Assembly (NCBI RefSeq): GCF_032452875.1
Contig: NC_083869.1
Span: 121,588,001 to 121,652,000, forward strand
Length of the DNA: 64,000 bases
Direction of reading: 5' to 3'
Origin: Bos javanicus
Taxonomy: Eukaryota > Chordata > Mammalia > Artiodactyla > Bovidae
The position numbers and the translations under genes were made by a program. Numbering within the stretch: the first letter of the stretch is position 1; every line of letters starts with the position of its first letter. Under the pieces are notes generated by a model. The model was not told the DNA's origin. It saw only the letters and a program-made list of their open reading frames with translations, and did not search any database. Positions 47,917-58,215 of the stretch are shown here, piece by piece.

Positions 47917-47936
47917 GGGTGGGTCGGGGTGGGGGG
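47917..47936 (+). other. Predicted G-quadruplex motif
   Basis: Four G-runs (47917-47919, 47921-47923, 47926-47929, 47931-47936) with loops of 1, 2 and 1 nt, about 560 bp upstream of the KHDRBS1 start, on its template strand. Confidence 0.6.
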
Positions 47937-48100
47937 TGGTTACTGAAGAATGAAAGGAGACCCTCCCGGGGGATGCGGGAGGGGAAGGAGAGAGAATTGG
48001 GGCTGACTGGGCAGAAGGAGACGAGGGTGAGAGGCACAAGGGAGATTAGAGTGAAGAAGGAACGGCTAAGGGAGAGTCTGACGTAGGGTTGAGGGGTGGA

Positions 48101-49765
48101 GATGCGGCCAGACTTGGAGGGGGCCATTGAGGAAGGACTGGTCAGTGGAAAGACTGAAGGCTATTGGAGGAGTTAAACTAAGAGGGAGGGTTCAGATCGG
48201 AGACCTGATATCCAGCCAGGAAAAGGGCCCCAGACCGAAGCAGGGAATCGAAGAAGTCGTGTCCTGTCGTTTCCAGTATAGTAGGTTCTTAGACATACCC
48301 GTTGTTGATCAGAGAAGTCGTCTGAAAGGTGAAGCATTTTAACTTTCTGCATATAGTACTGCTTTCTGCAGATTGTGTTTCTTTCACAAAAAAAAGTGGG
48401 GTAGAGGCCAGCTCTTTAATCTGTGATGGTTGCATCATTCGGGTGGCTTCTTCTGCCGATGTGAGTGCTAATCCTCCTGCTGTAAATCATCTTTCCACAC
48501 TTGCTCAGAGATAGACCCTTAGCACAGCTCTCAAGGCCAAGGTATTATAGTGGACAGTCTCCCACAGCGTACTCCTTATCCTGGGGTGCTATATGCAGAT
48601 GAAGGCTAGGTCTTTACTTTCCATAAACTCTAACACTTGGTACCTTCTCTAACCCTTCCTCCCACAGATTTTTTTTTGCTTCTCTCATTCGAAGCATTTG
48701 CTCTCATCCCTTTTCCTTCTAGATCTGTTGCCCTAATAAGCCCACGCTTTCCAAAAGCATTTCTGGAAATTGTCTTCTGGGTGCCTAAAAACTGCTGATT
48801 TTTAGATTTGAAACTTAGAAGCCTTCAGCTTAGGGAACATTAGGGCTTGGCTGCCTTCTTGGGGGTAGGGAGATAAATCACCAGCAGGAATGAGAACAAA
48901 ACAAAATCTCCATAAATTATCACACTTGTATCTCCAGTGTCTAGGCAGTACATTACTTTGAGGTCACATAGATAGTTTATAATCAAGGAGGAGGAAAAAA
49001 GAAAGGAATGTTTTTGGATAATTGTAATGAAGACTGTAATGTGACAAATGCACAAAGATAAATAAATATTAGGTGGGATTAGAGTTCAAAGTGGAAGTTA
49101 GATTTCAGCCAGGGGAGAATGAATTCCAAGCAAAGGAAAGTGTGAATACATGAACAGAGATGAGAATGTCACAGATGTGTTTAAGGTATGGGAGTAATCC
49201 ATTTGTGGACTGTGGAAAAATAGGTGAGTTGAGAGAGCGAGTGTATGGAGGAGGGGAAAGGGAGTGAAGAGGATTTATAGCTCCCTTGCGATTAATTTCT
49301 GCTGTTGTCCTTGAAATTCCTGCTTGGGTGGTGGTGTTACAAATGTCTGAAGTGTCCTTGCTCTGTAATGAGATGCTCAGCTGGAGTTACCTTGAGCTGA
49401 GGCTAATGAAACTTTGATAAAGAAGTGTCTGAGAAGGCGCTGGGTAGTGGTATCTGTGGGTTTCTAGACTAGACTCAACATTTTGGGAGGCTGTCAGACC
49501 TTTACTTATTTTGTCGAAAGGTGGGGTTGAAGAGAAGTTTGAACCTTCCTAGCGAGATACAAAAACGGTTATCTCTGAGGTAATATGTTGTGACCCTGCA
49601 GTGTGTTCACCAAGTAGGCGAAGCAACAGCCTTCTGTTTGGGGGTGGGGGTGGGGTCTTCCCTGGGGTCAGGGAAGAGTAATTCCTGTCCTGAAAGACTG
49701 GAGGTCTGGATTTCATTTTGTGTGGACCACGATATACTGTGCCCCACCTTCACCTGAAGGTATTA
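48101..49765. other. Intergenic upstream of KHDRBS1, nothing recognised
   Basis: Single-copy-like sequence with no exon or repeat call. A G-rich run sits near 49640-49655. Confidence 0.45.
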
Positions 49766-49769
49766 ACAG

Positions 49770-49965
49770 CATGGCCTTGTGAAGAAACTGACTTTGGAGT
49801 GAGGCAGACAAATTCAAAGCCAGCTATGCCTTGTTCTTGCTGTATACCATTAGTAAAACTATAACCTGTCTGAGCCTTAGTTTCTTCCTCTCTAAAGTTG
49901 AGTTGATGATATCTACCTTGCAGAGTTGTTGTGAGCATTAACAAATAACAGTGTAAACCTCCTGG
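49770..49965 (+). repeat. MIR SINE
   Basis: TGACTTTGGAGTGAGGCAGA, GTCTGAGCCTTAGTTTCTTC, TTGTTGTGAGCATTAACAAA. Confidence 0.7.
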
Positions 49966-50189
49966 GTTTATAAGCAGAATCAGGATAATTGTTATTCCAT
50001 TTAGCGCCTAGTGAAGATTTTTGGGTGTTTCATGTTAGCTGTGGATCTGAAAGGCCTGTTCTCTAATCTGTCTCATTTTCACTGACTGTAGCTAGATTTT
50101 GTTTTGGAGGTGGGAGAGAGAAGTTTCTTCTACCCTGTTTCCTCCCTGCATTCAGTTTCTATGGTGTAGGATGCAAGATTAATTGAGAG

Positions 50190-50420
50190 CACTGTGATTC
50201 AGATGGAGTTAGGTCCGAATCTGGCTTACCTGCTGGATGATTGAGCACATTACTTAAACTTCCTCAGCCTTGCTTTCTCCTCTTTGATAAACAAGGGGTC
50301 ATAACAATACCTACCTTGGGGCTGTTAGGATTAAACAGATAGTGTTTGTAAAGCACTCAGCACGGGAACTGGCAATTAGTAGGTGCTTGATAAGCGATAG
50401 TGGCCATTGTTATTATTTTA
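50190..50420 (+). repeat. MIR SINE
   Basis: GTCCGAATCTGGCTTACCTG, TTGGGGCTGTTAGGATTAAA, TTAGTAGGTGCTTGATAAGC. Confidence 0.75.
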
Positions 50421-50734
50421 CTGAGTACCTTAATGCTTGTTTTCACTTTCATGTGAGTCCCTAACAGAGGGGCTGGAAGGACTTTTTTTTTTTTTTTTGC
50501 ACGTAGCTGCTTGACTTGTGCTTGATCCATGAATGGAGGACCAGCAGGCCCCGTCTGCCTTCCCTGCTTTGCGGTCAGTTCCCAAGAGTTGAAGGGCTCC
50601 AGCCTGGAGCTCTCCAGCTCTCCCTGGGCCGTAGAGTTTCTCTTCTATCCATCTGTTTAAGCTTAAACATCTATGGTGCCAAATATGTGGAGGATATGGA
50701 AGGAGAAAGGGAGACCAAAATTCAATATTTAAAA

Positions 50735-53256
50735 TTTTTCTAAGATTTAAAAAATTTTAAATTAGAGTATATTTGATTTGCAATGTTGTGTTAGTCTTGG
50801 GCACACAGTAAACTGAATCCATTATGCACATACATTATCCATTCTCTTTCAGATTCTTCTCCCATATAGGCCACCTACAGAATATGGAGTATGGAGTAGA
50901 GTTCCTTGTGCTATATAGTAGGTCCTTAAGACTCTACACATGGACATCACCAGATGGTCAACAGCGAAATCACATTGATTATATTCTTTGCAGCCAAAGA
51001 TGGAAAAGCTCTATACAGTCAGCAAAAACAAGACTGGGAGCTGACTGTGGCTCAGATCATGAACTCCTTATTGCCAAATTCAGACTTAAATTGAAGAAAG
51101 TAGGGAAAACCACTAGACCATTCAGGCATGACCTAAATCAAATTCCTTATGATTCTACAGTGGAAGTGAGAAATAGATTTAAGGGACTAGATCTAATAGA
51201 TAGAGTGCCTGATGAACTATGGACGGAGGGTCACGACATTTTACAGGAGACAGGGATCAAGACCATCCCATGGAAAAGAAATGCAAAAAAGCAAAATGGC
51301 TGTCTGGGGAGGCCTTACAAATAGCTGTGAAAAGGAGAAAAGGAAAGATATAAGCATCTGAATGCAGAGTTCCAAAGAATAGCAAGAAGAGATAAGAAAG
51401 CCTTCCTCAGTGATCAATGCAAAGAAATAGAGGAAAACAACAGAATGGGAAAGACTAGAGATCTTTTCAAGAAAATTAGAGATACCAAAGGAACGTTTCA
51501 TGCAAAGATGGGCTCGATAAAGGACAGAAATGGTATGGACCTAACAGAAGCAGAAGATATTAAGAAGAGGTGGCAAGGATACGCAGAAGAACTGTACAAA
51601 AAAGATCTTCACACGACCAAGATAATCACGGTGGTGTGATCACTGACCTAGAGCCAGACATCCTGGAATGTGAAGTCAAGTGGGCCTTAGAAAGCATCAC
51701 TATGAACAAAGCTAGTGGAGGTGATGGAATTCCAGTGGAGCTATTTCAAATCCTGAAAGATGATGCTGTGAAAGTGCTGCATTCAATATGCCAGCAAATT
51801 TGGAAAACTCAGCAGTGGCCACAGGACTGGAAAAGGTCAGTTTTCATTCCAAAGAAATGCCTAAAGAAAGGCAATGCCAAAGAATGGTCAAACTACCGCA
51901 CAATTGCACTCATCTCACACTCTAGTAAAGTAATGCTCAAAATTCTCCAAGCCAGTCTTCAGCAATACCTGAACCCTGAACTTCAAGATGTTCAAGCTGG
52001 TTTTAGAAAAGGCAGAGGAACCAAAGATCAAATTGCCAACATCTTCTGAATCATGGAAAAAGCAAGAGAGTTCCAGAAAAACATCTATTTCTGCTTTATT
52101 GACTATGCCAAAGCCTTTGACTGTGTGGATCACAATAATCTGTGGAAAATTCTGAAAGAGATGGGAATACCAGACCACCTGACCTGCCTCTTGAGAAATC
52201 TGTATGCAGGTCAGGAAGCAACAGTTAAACTGGACATGGAACAACAGACTGGTTCCAAATAGGAAAAGGAGTACATCAAGGCTGTATATTGTCACCCTGT
52301 TTATTTAACTTATATGCAGAGTACATTATGAGAAATGCTGGGCTGGAAGAAGCACAAGCTGGAATCAAGATTGCCCGGAGAAATATCAATAACCTCAGAT
52401 ATGCAGATGACACCACCCTTACGGCAGAAAGTGAAGAACTAAAGAGCCTCTTGATGAAAGTGAAAGAGGAGAGTGAAAAGTTGGCTTAAAGCTCAACATT
52501 CAGAAAATGAAGATCATGGCATCCAGTCCATCATTTCATGGCAAATAGATGGGGGAACAGTGGAAACAGTGTCAGACTTTATTTTTTGGGGCTCCAAAAT
52601 CACTGCAGATGGTGACTGCAGCCATGAAATTAAAAGACACTTACTCCTTGGAAGGAAAGTTATGACCAACCTAGATAGCATATTGAAAAGCAGAGACATT
52701 ACTTTGCCAACAAAGGTTCGTCTAGTCAAGGCTATGGTTTTTCCAGTGGTCATGTATGGATGTGAGAGTTGGACTGTGAAGAAGGCTGAGTGCCGAAGAA
52801 TTGATGCTTTTGAAGTGTGGTGTTGGAGAAGACTCTTGAGAGCCCCTTGGACTGCAAGGAGATCCAACCAGTTCATTCTGAAGGAGATCAGCCCTGGGAT
52901 TTCTTTGGAAGGAATGATGCTAAAGTTGAAACTCCAATACTTTGGCCATCTCATGCTAAGAGTTGACTCATTGGAAAAGACTCTGATGCTGGGAGGGGTT
53001 GGGGGCAGAAGGAGAAGGGGACGACAGAGAATGAGGTGGCTGGATGGCATCACTGACTCGATGGAGGTGAGTCTGAGTGAACTCCGGGAGTTGGTGATGG
53101 ACAGGGAGGCCTGGCGTGCTGCGATTCATGGGGTCGCAAAGAGTCAGACACGACTGAGCGACTGAACTGAACTGAACTGATTATCTATTTTGTGTTTAGT
53201 AGTGTGTATATGTCAATTCCAATCTTCCAATTTATCCCTCCCCTGCCTAAGATTTT
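50735..53256 (-). mobile_element. L1 3' UTR fragment split by a BovB insertion
   Basis: Reverse L1 3' UTR at 50735-50930 (GCAATGTTGTGTTAGTCTTG, GTGCTATATAGTAGGTCCTT) continues at about 53183 (TTATCTATTTTGTGTTTAGT, AATTTATCCCTCCCC). The interior 2.25 kb is BovB. Confidence 0.8.
50931..53182 (+). mobile_element. BovB LINE, 5' truncated, copy 2 (nested in L1)
   Basis: Starts in the endonuclease C-terminus (WTSPDGQQRNHIDYIL, GADCGSDHELLIAKFR) and runs through the reverse transcriptase to the 3' end ACTGAACTGAACTGA. Main frames are 50824-51324, 51570-52049, 52053-52262, 52289-52489 and 52473-53165. The catalytic box is intact (LRYADDTTL), but frameshifts and stops break the protein. The longest-reaching BovB in the window. 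Confidence 0.95.
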
Positions 53257-53274
53257 TTAATTATTATAAATCTA

Positions 53275-53600
53275 TGCTTTGATTATTTAGCATCTCTGTG
53301 CTTCGTTTTTTCTTTTATACAATGGGGTTAAACTACACCTGCGACTTCCCTGGTGGTCCAACGGTTAGATTCTGTGTTTCCGCTGCAGGAGGCATGGGTT
53401 TGATTCCTAGTGGGGAGCTAAGATCCCACATACCTTGTGGTGCAGCCAAAAACAAAAGGGCAAACAAACAAAAAAAATACCCCTACTACCTACTTCATAG
53501 GGCTGTTTGAGGACTCAAAGAGCACATTTATACAAAGTAGAGTAATGCCCAGAAGATTACAAATGTTAAATAAATAGCACATTTTATTAGAAAAATAATA
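53275..53600 (+). repeat. MIR SINE split by a CHR-type SINE
   Basis: CATCTCTGTGCTTCG and ACAATGGGGTTAAACTACAC lie before the insertion. CTACCTACTTCATAGGGCTG and TGAGGACTCAAAGAGCAC follow it. Confidence 0.7.
53341..53475 (+). mobile_element. CHR-type SINE inside a MIR
   Basis: CGACTTCCCTGGTGGTCCAA, GGTTTGATTCCTAGTGGGGA, GTGGTGCAGCCAAAAACAAA and an A-rich tail. Confidence 0.85.
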
Positions 53601-53649
53601 TGCTTCTAGTTTTAAGGAAAATCAACCATAAGAAAGGAAGAAAGTGAAA

Positions 53650-54475
53650 AGTAAAATTCCCCTTAAAACCTGGCCCATTCACTTGACTGTGCTTTTCTAA
53701 ATATATCCACTATTCAGTGGTTGCTTATGTAAATGTCTAGACATTTTTAAGCATCTGTATGTGAGTCTGTCCTTTTTGTTTTAAACACAAACTGCAATAT
53801 ACTATATGAACAGCTTTTGACTTATTTTTAAATGAAATACTCTATTCAAATATCCCTTATCAGTATATGTAAATCTACTTCATTTCTCATGGTAGGATAT
53901 TATTCCACCAAGTACTTCTCATTACCTTCTGATGGAAATGTAGGTTTTTCCAGCTTTTCAGTGTTACAAATGATACTGCAATGAACATCATCCTACAGAA
54001 CATCTTTGTGCACTGATATCAATATACTCATGGCATAAATTCCTAGAAATGACACAATAAAACTGTACCTAGCAACATCCTCTTCTCCAACCTCCTCAAT
54101 CAATTCTGGCTATTCTCGTCCCATAGTTTTTTTTAACCTGATTTTATTTTTTCATGGAAGAGCATTTCATTTTAAACATAGCAGTGTGTAATGTCAATCC
54201 CAAACTCATAGTCTTATCCCCCACTGCCAGTAACCATAAGCTAGTTCTCTATTTGTTTTGTAGATAAGTTCATTTGTATCTTTTTAAAGACTGCATATAA
54301 GCGATATTGTATGATATTTGTCTTTCTCTGTCTGACTTACTTTACTCAGTATGATAATCTCCAGGTCTACACATGTTGCTGCAAATGGCATTATTTCATT
54401 CTTTTTAATGGCGGAATAATATTCCATTGCATATATGCACTACATCTCCTTTATTTTCCTTCCTGTAGTTTTGGT
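53650..54475 (-). mobile_element. Two reverse L1 fragments
   Basis: About 53650-54060 is an old L1 (CAAATGATACTGCAATGAAC, ATCTTTGTGCACTGATATC). About 54150-54475 is a second L1 end (GCAGTGTGTAATGTCAATCC, TTTTTAATGGCGGAATAATA). They overlap the same consensus region and so are separate insertions. Confidence 0.65.
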
Positions 54476-54524
54476 CTTTGCCTCTGTGGTGTGGTGGATG
54501 AAAATGCCATGACGACCGACACTG

Positions 54525-54930
54525 AATAAGAGTCCATGCCCTCAAGGAGCTTACTGTAGAGTGAAGAGGACAAATATGTAAATCAAGAGTTATCAGGCAG
54601 TGTGAAAAGTGCTTAATCACAAAGGACTATACCAAGGGCTGCTGGAATGCACAGGAAGGAGTGACTGGCCAACTGCCAACATAAATGAGGGAAGGTGAGA
54701 TTTGGATGAAAGTTGCCAGGTGAAGTGGAAGCAGGGCATTTTAAATGTTGGGAGTTCAGAGCTGGGTCCTGTGCCTAATATCCATACTCCATGATCTGGA
54801 ATTTAGATCTCTAACCCAAACTTCTGTGTTCCAAATGCAAATAGCCAATTGCATCCTGTTACATCCCCCTATTGATGTCCCAGAGACCCATCAACTCACC
54901 ATGTCCCCAGTAGAACTCACACTTGCAGCA
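54525..54930. repeat. L2 fragments
   Basis: 54525-54720 is reverse L2 (CATGCCCTCAAGGAGCTTAC). 54780-54930 is forward L2 (GATGTCCCAGAGACCCATCA). Confidence 0.55.
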
Positions 54931-55469
54931 CCAGCAGTGCTGCTTCAGGGCTCAGATGACTGGAGAAACTAACTCCTTCAATTAGACCCAGGCTTGCTCC
55001 AGCACTTGAGAGCATCATGTGCCAGCAACACTTAAGGAGGAATCCACTTCCAGGGCCAGGCTGCTTGTTTGCCTCACTCTAGTCCAGGGGTGCTCTTAGC
55101 ATTCCTACAGAAGGCACCCTTCCTGGGGTCAGTGGGCAGGGACAAAGGGGGTCAGTGTGGGGCTGATGTGCCCAATGACTTGGCCCCAACACTTAGTCTG
55201 ACAGTCGCTTATGAAAAGTCCCTAGAAGTGTCCCCAAGATACTTGAAGGGAAATTTGTAGGGGGAACAACAGGAACTTGGAATGATGAGTGTTCGTATGG
55301 CTTTGTTTGAGTTCACAGGGTTATGAGGCCTGTGTAATATTTGGATTATAATAATTTTTTATGCCTGTCCCCCTTGTGTGCAGGAACTATTTCTGTCTTT
55401 ATATATAGACAGAGGCTGGAACAAAACAGGCATTTGATAAACGTGTCTTGCTAAACTCTCTTTCTCCCC
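54931..55469. other. Intergenic, no recognised feature
   Basis: No exon or repeat consensus that I can name. Confidence 0.4.
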
Positions 55470-56640
55470 GTTGCTTTCACCACCAGCCTGCTTCCCCTCC
55501 CAAGTTCCCTGTCTTAGGGACTAGCACCCCCAAACTCACCACAAAGCCAGGAATCTGAGAGTCATCTTTAACTTCTCTCTATTGCCTCACTGCTCTATGC
55601 CCACCCTATGAAATCCATGCCTGAACCTTTTTGTTGTTTACTTCATAAATATTGCCTCTCTGTGTTTCTCTGTCTCCACTACCTGTGTCTCCATCTTAGG
55701 TGCCATAATACCTCACCTGAACTTCTGCAACCTCTGAACTGGTCCCCAACTTCTCCTTTTGCTCCTACCCATCTTCTCTATTTCTCTACCCAGAAGCCAG
55801 CGTAGTGTTTTCCAAGTGTAAATCTGATCATGTCTGTCTGTCTCACACACATACAAACATCCTTAGTTAAACCTCTTCAGTGGCTTGCCACTGTCCTTAG
55901 AATAAAGACCAGAACCCTCACCACGTCTGATCCAGCCCTGCCTGCATGGTGAGCCCTGCCTGGCTTTCCTGCTTCATTTCATGCCATTCTTCTCCTCAGT
56001 TCCTGTGCTTGGCAACCCAGCTCTTTTTCAGTTCCTCAAGCAAGCCAGACTAAGGCCTCCCCCAGACTGCACACTTTCTGGCTCCTTTGCCTAAACTCCA
56101 AATATGTCTTCCCTCCCCTCAGTCAAGTTCCCCTGCCTCTGCCTCTTTTCATTGTTGTTGTTGTTTAGTCGCTAAGTTGTGTCCAATTCTTTGTGACCCC
56201 AAGGGCTGTAGGCTGCCAGGCTCCTCTGTCCATAGGATTTCCTAGGCAAGAATACTGGAATGGGTTGCCATTTCCTTCTCCAGGAGATCTTCCTGACCCA
56301 GGGATTAAACCTGTGGCTCCTGCTTGGCAGGAGGATTCTTGACCCCTGAGCCACCAGGGAAGCTAATTCTTATCTATCCTTCAGACTTATGAAGAATGTC
56401 ATTTCTTCAGAGAAGCCTTTCCAGATCCCCAGGGCCAATCAGGCTAGCTTTCACTGTTACATGTTCTCAGGGCTTCATTCCTAACACTTATCACATTTTA
56501 AATTTACTTCTTCATGTGATTGTTTGAGGAACATCTACCTCTGCCAGTTGAATGTAAGGCCTATTCAGGCAGGAGATTTATCTGTGGGGCTTACACTTAT
56601 GTCCCCAGCAACCGGCACATACTGGATTGGCTGAGTTGGC
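55470..56640 (+). repeat. L2 LINE, long fragment split by a SINE
   Basis: About 1 kb of forward L2: TCACCTGAACTTCTGCAACC, AGTGGCTTGCCACTGTCCTT, GAGAAGCCTTTCCAGATCCC, then GTCCCCAGCAACCGGCACAT. A reverse Bov-tA interrupts it at 56153-56362. Confidence 0.8.
56153..56362 (-). mobile_element. Bov-tA-type SINE inside L2
   Basis: GTTTAGTCGCTAAGTTGTGT, TACTGGAATGGGTTGCCATT, CCTGAGCCACCAGGGAAGCT. Confidence 0.9.
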
Positions 56641-56994
56641 TGATCAACAAAGAGTGGTTGGCTCAGTGACTAAAGAAATAGGAACAGCACATACAGAGAT
56701 ATGAAAGCATTACAAAGCTTGGCATGGGGCCCTGGCAAGTCACATGGTATGATCTAGACTGGGGTCTAGGGAGGTGCATGGAAAATAACAGGAGATGTTG
56801 TAGGCCCCGAAGTTAGTCCATGTTTTGATGCTCAAGTAAGGAAATAGAAGGTTCATGGGGAGCATCAGGATCAGAGCATCAAAGATGAAGAGCAGAGAAG
56901 AAAACCATTGGCTCACAAGCCATATTTGGCCTGTGCATATGTTTTAATTGGCTTGCCTAACTTAAAAATAGCAAATAGAAGGGGGAAAAGTAGA

Positions 56995-57600
56995 AGCAAT
57001 GACAAATTTGATTTTCTTGGGCTCCAAAGCCACTGCGGACAGTGACTGCAGCTGTGAGATTAAAAGGCACTTGCTCCTTGAAAGGAAAGCTATGACAAAC
57101 CTAGACAGTACATTAAGAGGCAGAGACATCAATTTGTCAGTGAAGGTTTGTATAGTCCAAGCTATGGTTTTCCAGTAGTCATATACAGATGTGAGACTTA
57201 GACCGTAAAGAAGGCTGAGAGCCCAAGAACTGATGCTTTCAAATTGTGGTGTTGGAGAAGACTCTCGAGAGTCCCTTGGACTGCAAGGTGATCAAACAAG
57301 TCAATTCTAAAAGAAATGAACCCTGAATATTCATTGGAAGGACTGATGCTGAAGCTCTAATACTTTGGCCATCTGATGCAAAGAGCTGAATCATTGGAAA
57401 AGACCCTGGTGCTGGGAAGGATTGAAGACAAAAGGAAAAGAAGACAGCATAGGATGAGATGGTTAGATAGCATCCTTGACTCAATGCACATGAATTTGAG
57501 CAAACTCCAGGAGATAGTGGAGGACAGAGAAGCCTGGCATGCTACAACCCATGGGGGTCACAAAGAGTCAGATGTGGCTTAAAGACTGAATGACAACAAC
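56995..57600 (+). mobile_element. BovB 3'-end fragment
   Basis: About 600 bp: TTCTTGGGCTCCAAAGCCAC, AGTCATATACAGATGTGAGA, GTCACAAAGAGTCAGATGTG. More diverged than the copies to its right. Confidence 0.9.
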
Positions 57601-57997
57601 TTAAAAAAATTTCTCAAAACATCAGCTGTTCTAGGAACAATGGGTTTGTACTCCTGCAAGCAATAATTAGTTCCCACCTTTAAAGGGCATTGCCTCTAAC
57701 TCCCTGGGCCTTTTCCTACCAGCCTGACTCTCTAAGCATTTAAGTTGTGACCCAGTTTTAGAGGGATCATTCCAGTAGGGGAATGGAAGAGGAGGGTGGA
57801 GAGTGGATAGGGGAGGGCAATGGCAGTGGGAGGAACCCAGGGAGTGGAGGGAGTTCATGTTAAACTTGGAGACACCGAAGCCAAAGGGACCCTACATCTG
57901 GACTCAGTCAGTTGAGCTCAGGCTTAGGGTTGGGGAGGAGAATAAGCTTTAGATGCTAGGGCTCTCCTTCCGCCATTAGGCTTTGTTTGGATTAAGT
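57601..57997. other. Intergenic, no recognised feature
   Basis: No gene or named repeat seen; purine-rich patch at 57780-57860. Confidence 0.4.
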
Positions 57998-58207
57998 GTG
58001 CATTAGTGTTAGTCACTCCATCATGTCTGACTCTGTGATCCCATGAACAGTATCCTACCAGGCTTCTCTGTCCATGGAATTCTTCAGGCAAGAATACCGG
58101 AGGGGGTTGCCATTCCCTTCTCCAGGTAATCTTCCTAACCCAGGGATCAAACCCAGGTCTCTGCATTGCAGACAGGTTCTTTACCAACTGAGCCAGCAGG
58201 AAAGCCC
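57998..58207 (-). mobile_element. Bov-tA-type SINE
   Basis: GTTAGTCACTCCATCATGTC, GGGTTGCCATTCCCTTCTCC, GAGCCAGCAGGAAAGCCC. Flanks TTTGTTTGGATT / TTTGTTTAGATT. Confidence 0.9.
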
Positions 58208-58215
58208 TTTGTTTA

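Larger units (their letters stand above)
46430..48100. other. CpG island over KHDRBS1 exon 1
   Basis: Dense CpG from about 46430 to 47880, with G-rich flank to about 48100. It explains the long overlapping frames on both strands. Confidence 0.8.

Noticed and set aside
47436..48086. 216-aa and 143-aa plus-strand frames and a 251-aa minus-strand frame over the KHDRBS1 CpG island
   Set aside because: Arg/Pro/Gly-rich products expected from CpG-island sequence; no splice or domain support. The real product is Sam68 exon 1 on the minus strand.
52514..53053. Minus-strand frames over BovB 3' ends (also at 61945-62295 and 42412-42705)
   Set aside because: Recurrent antisense frames of the BovB C-terminus, similar at each copy because the repeat is the same.
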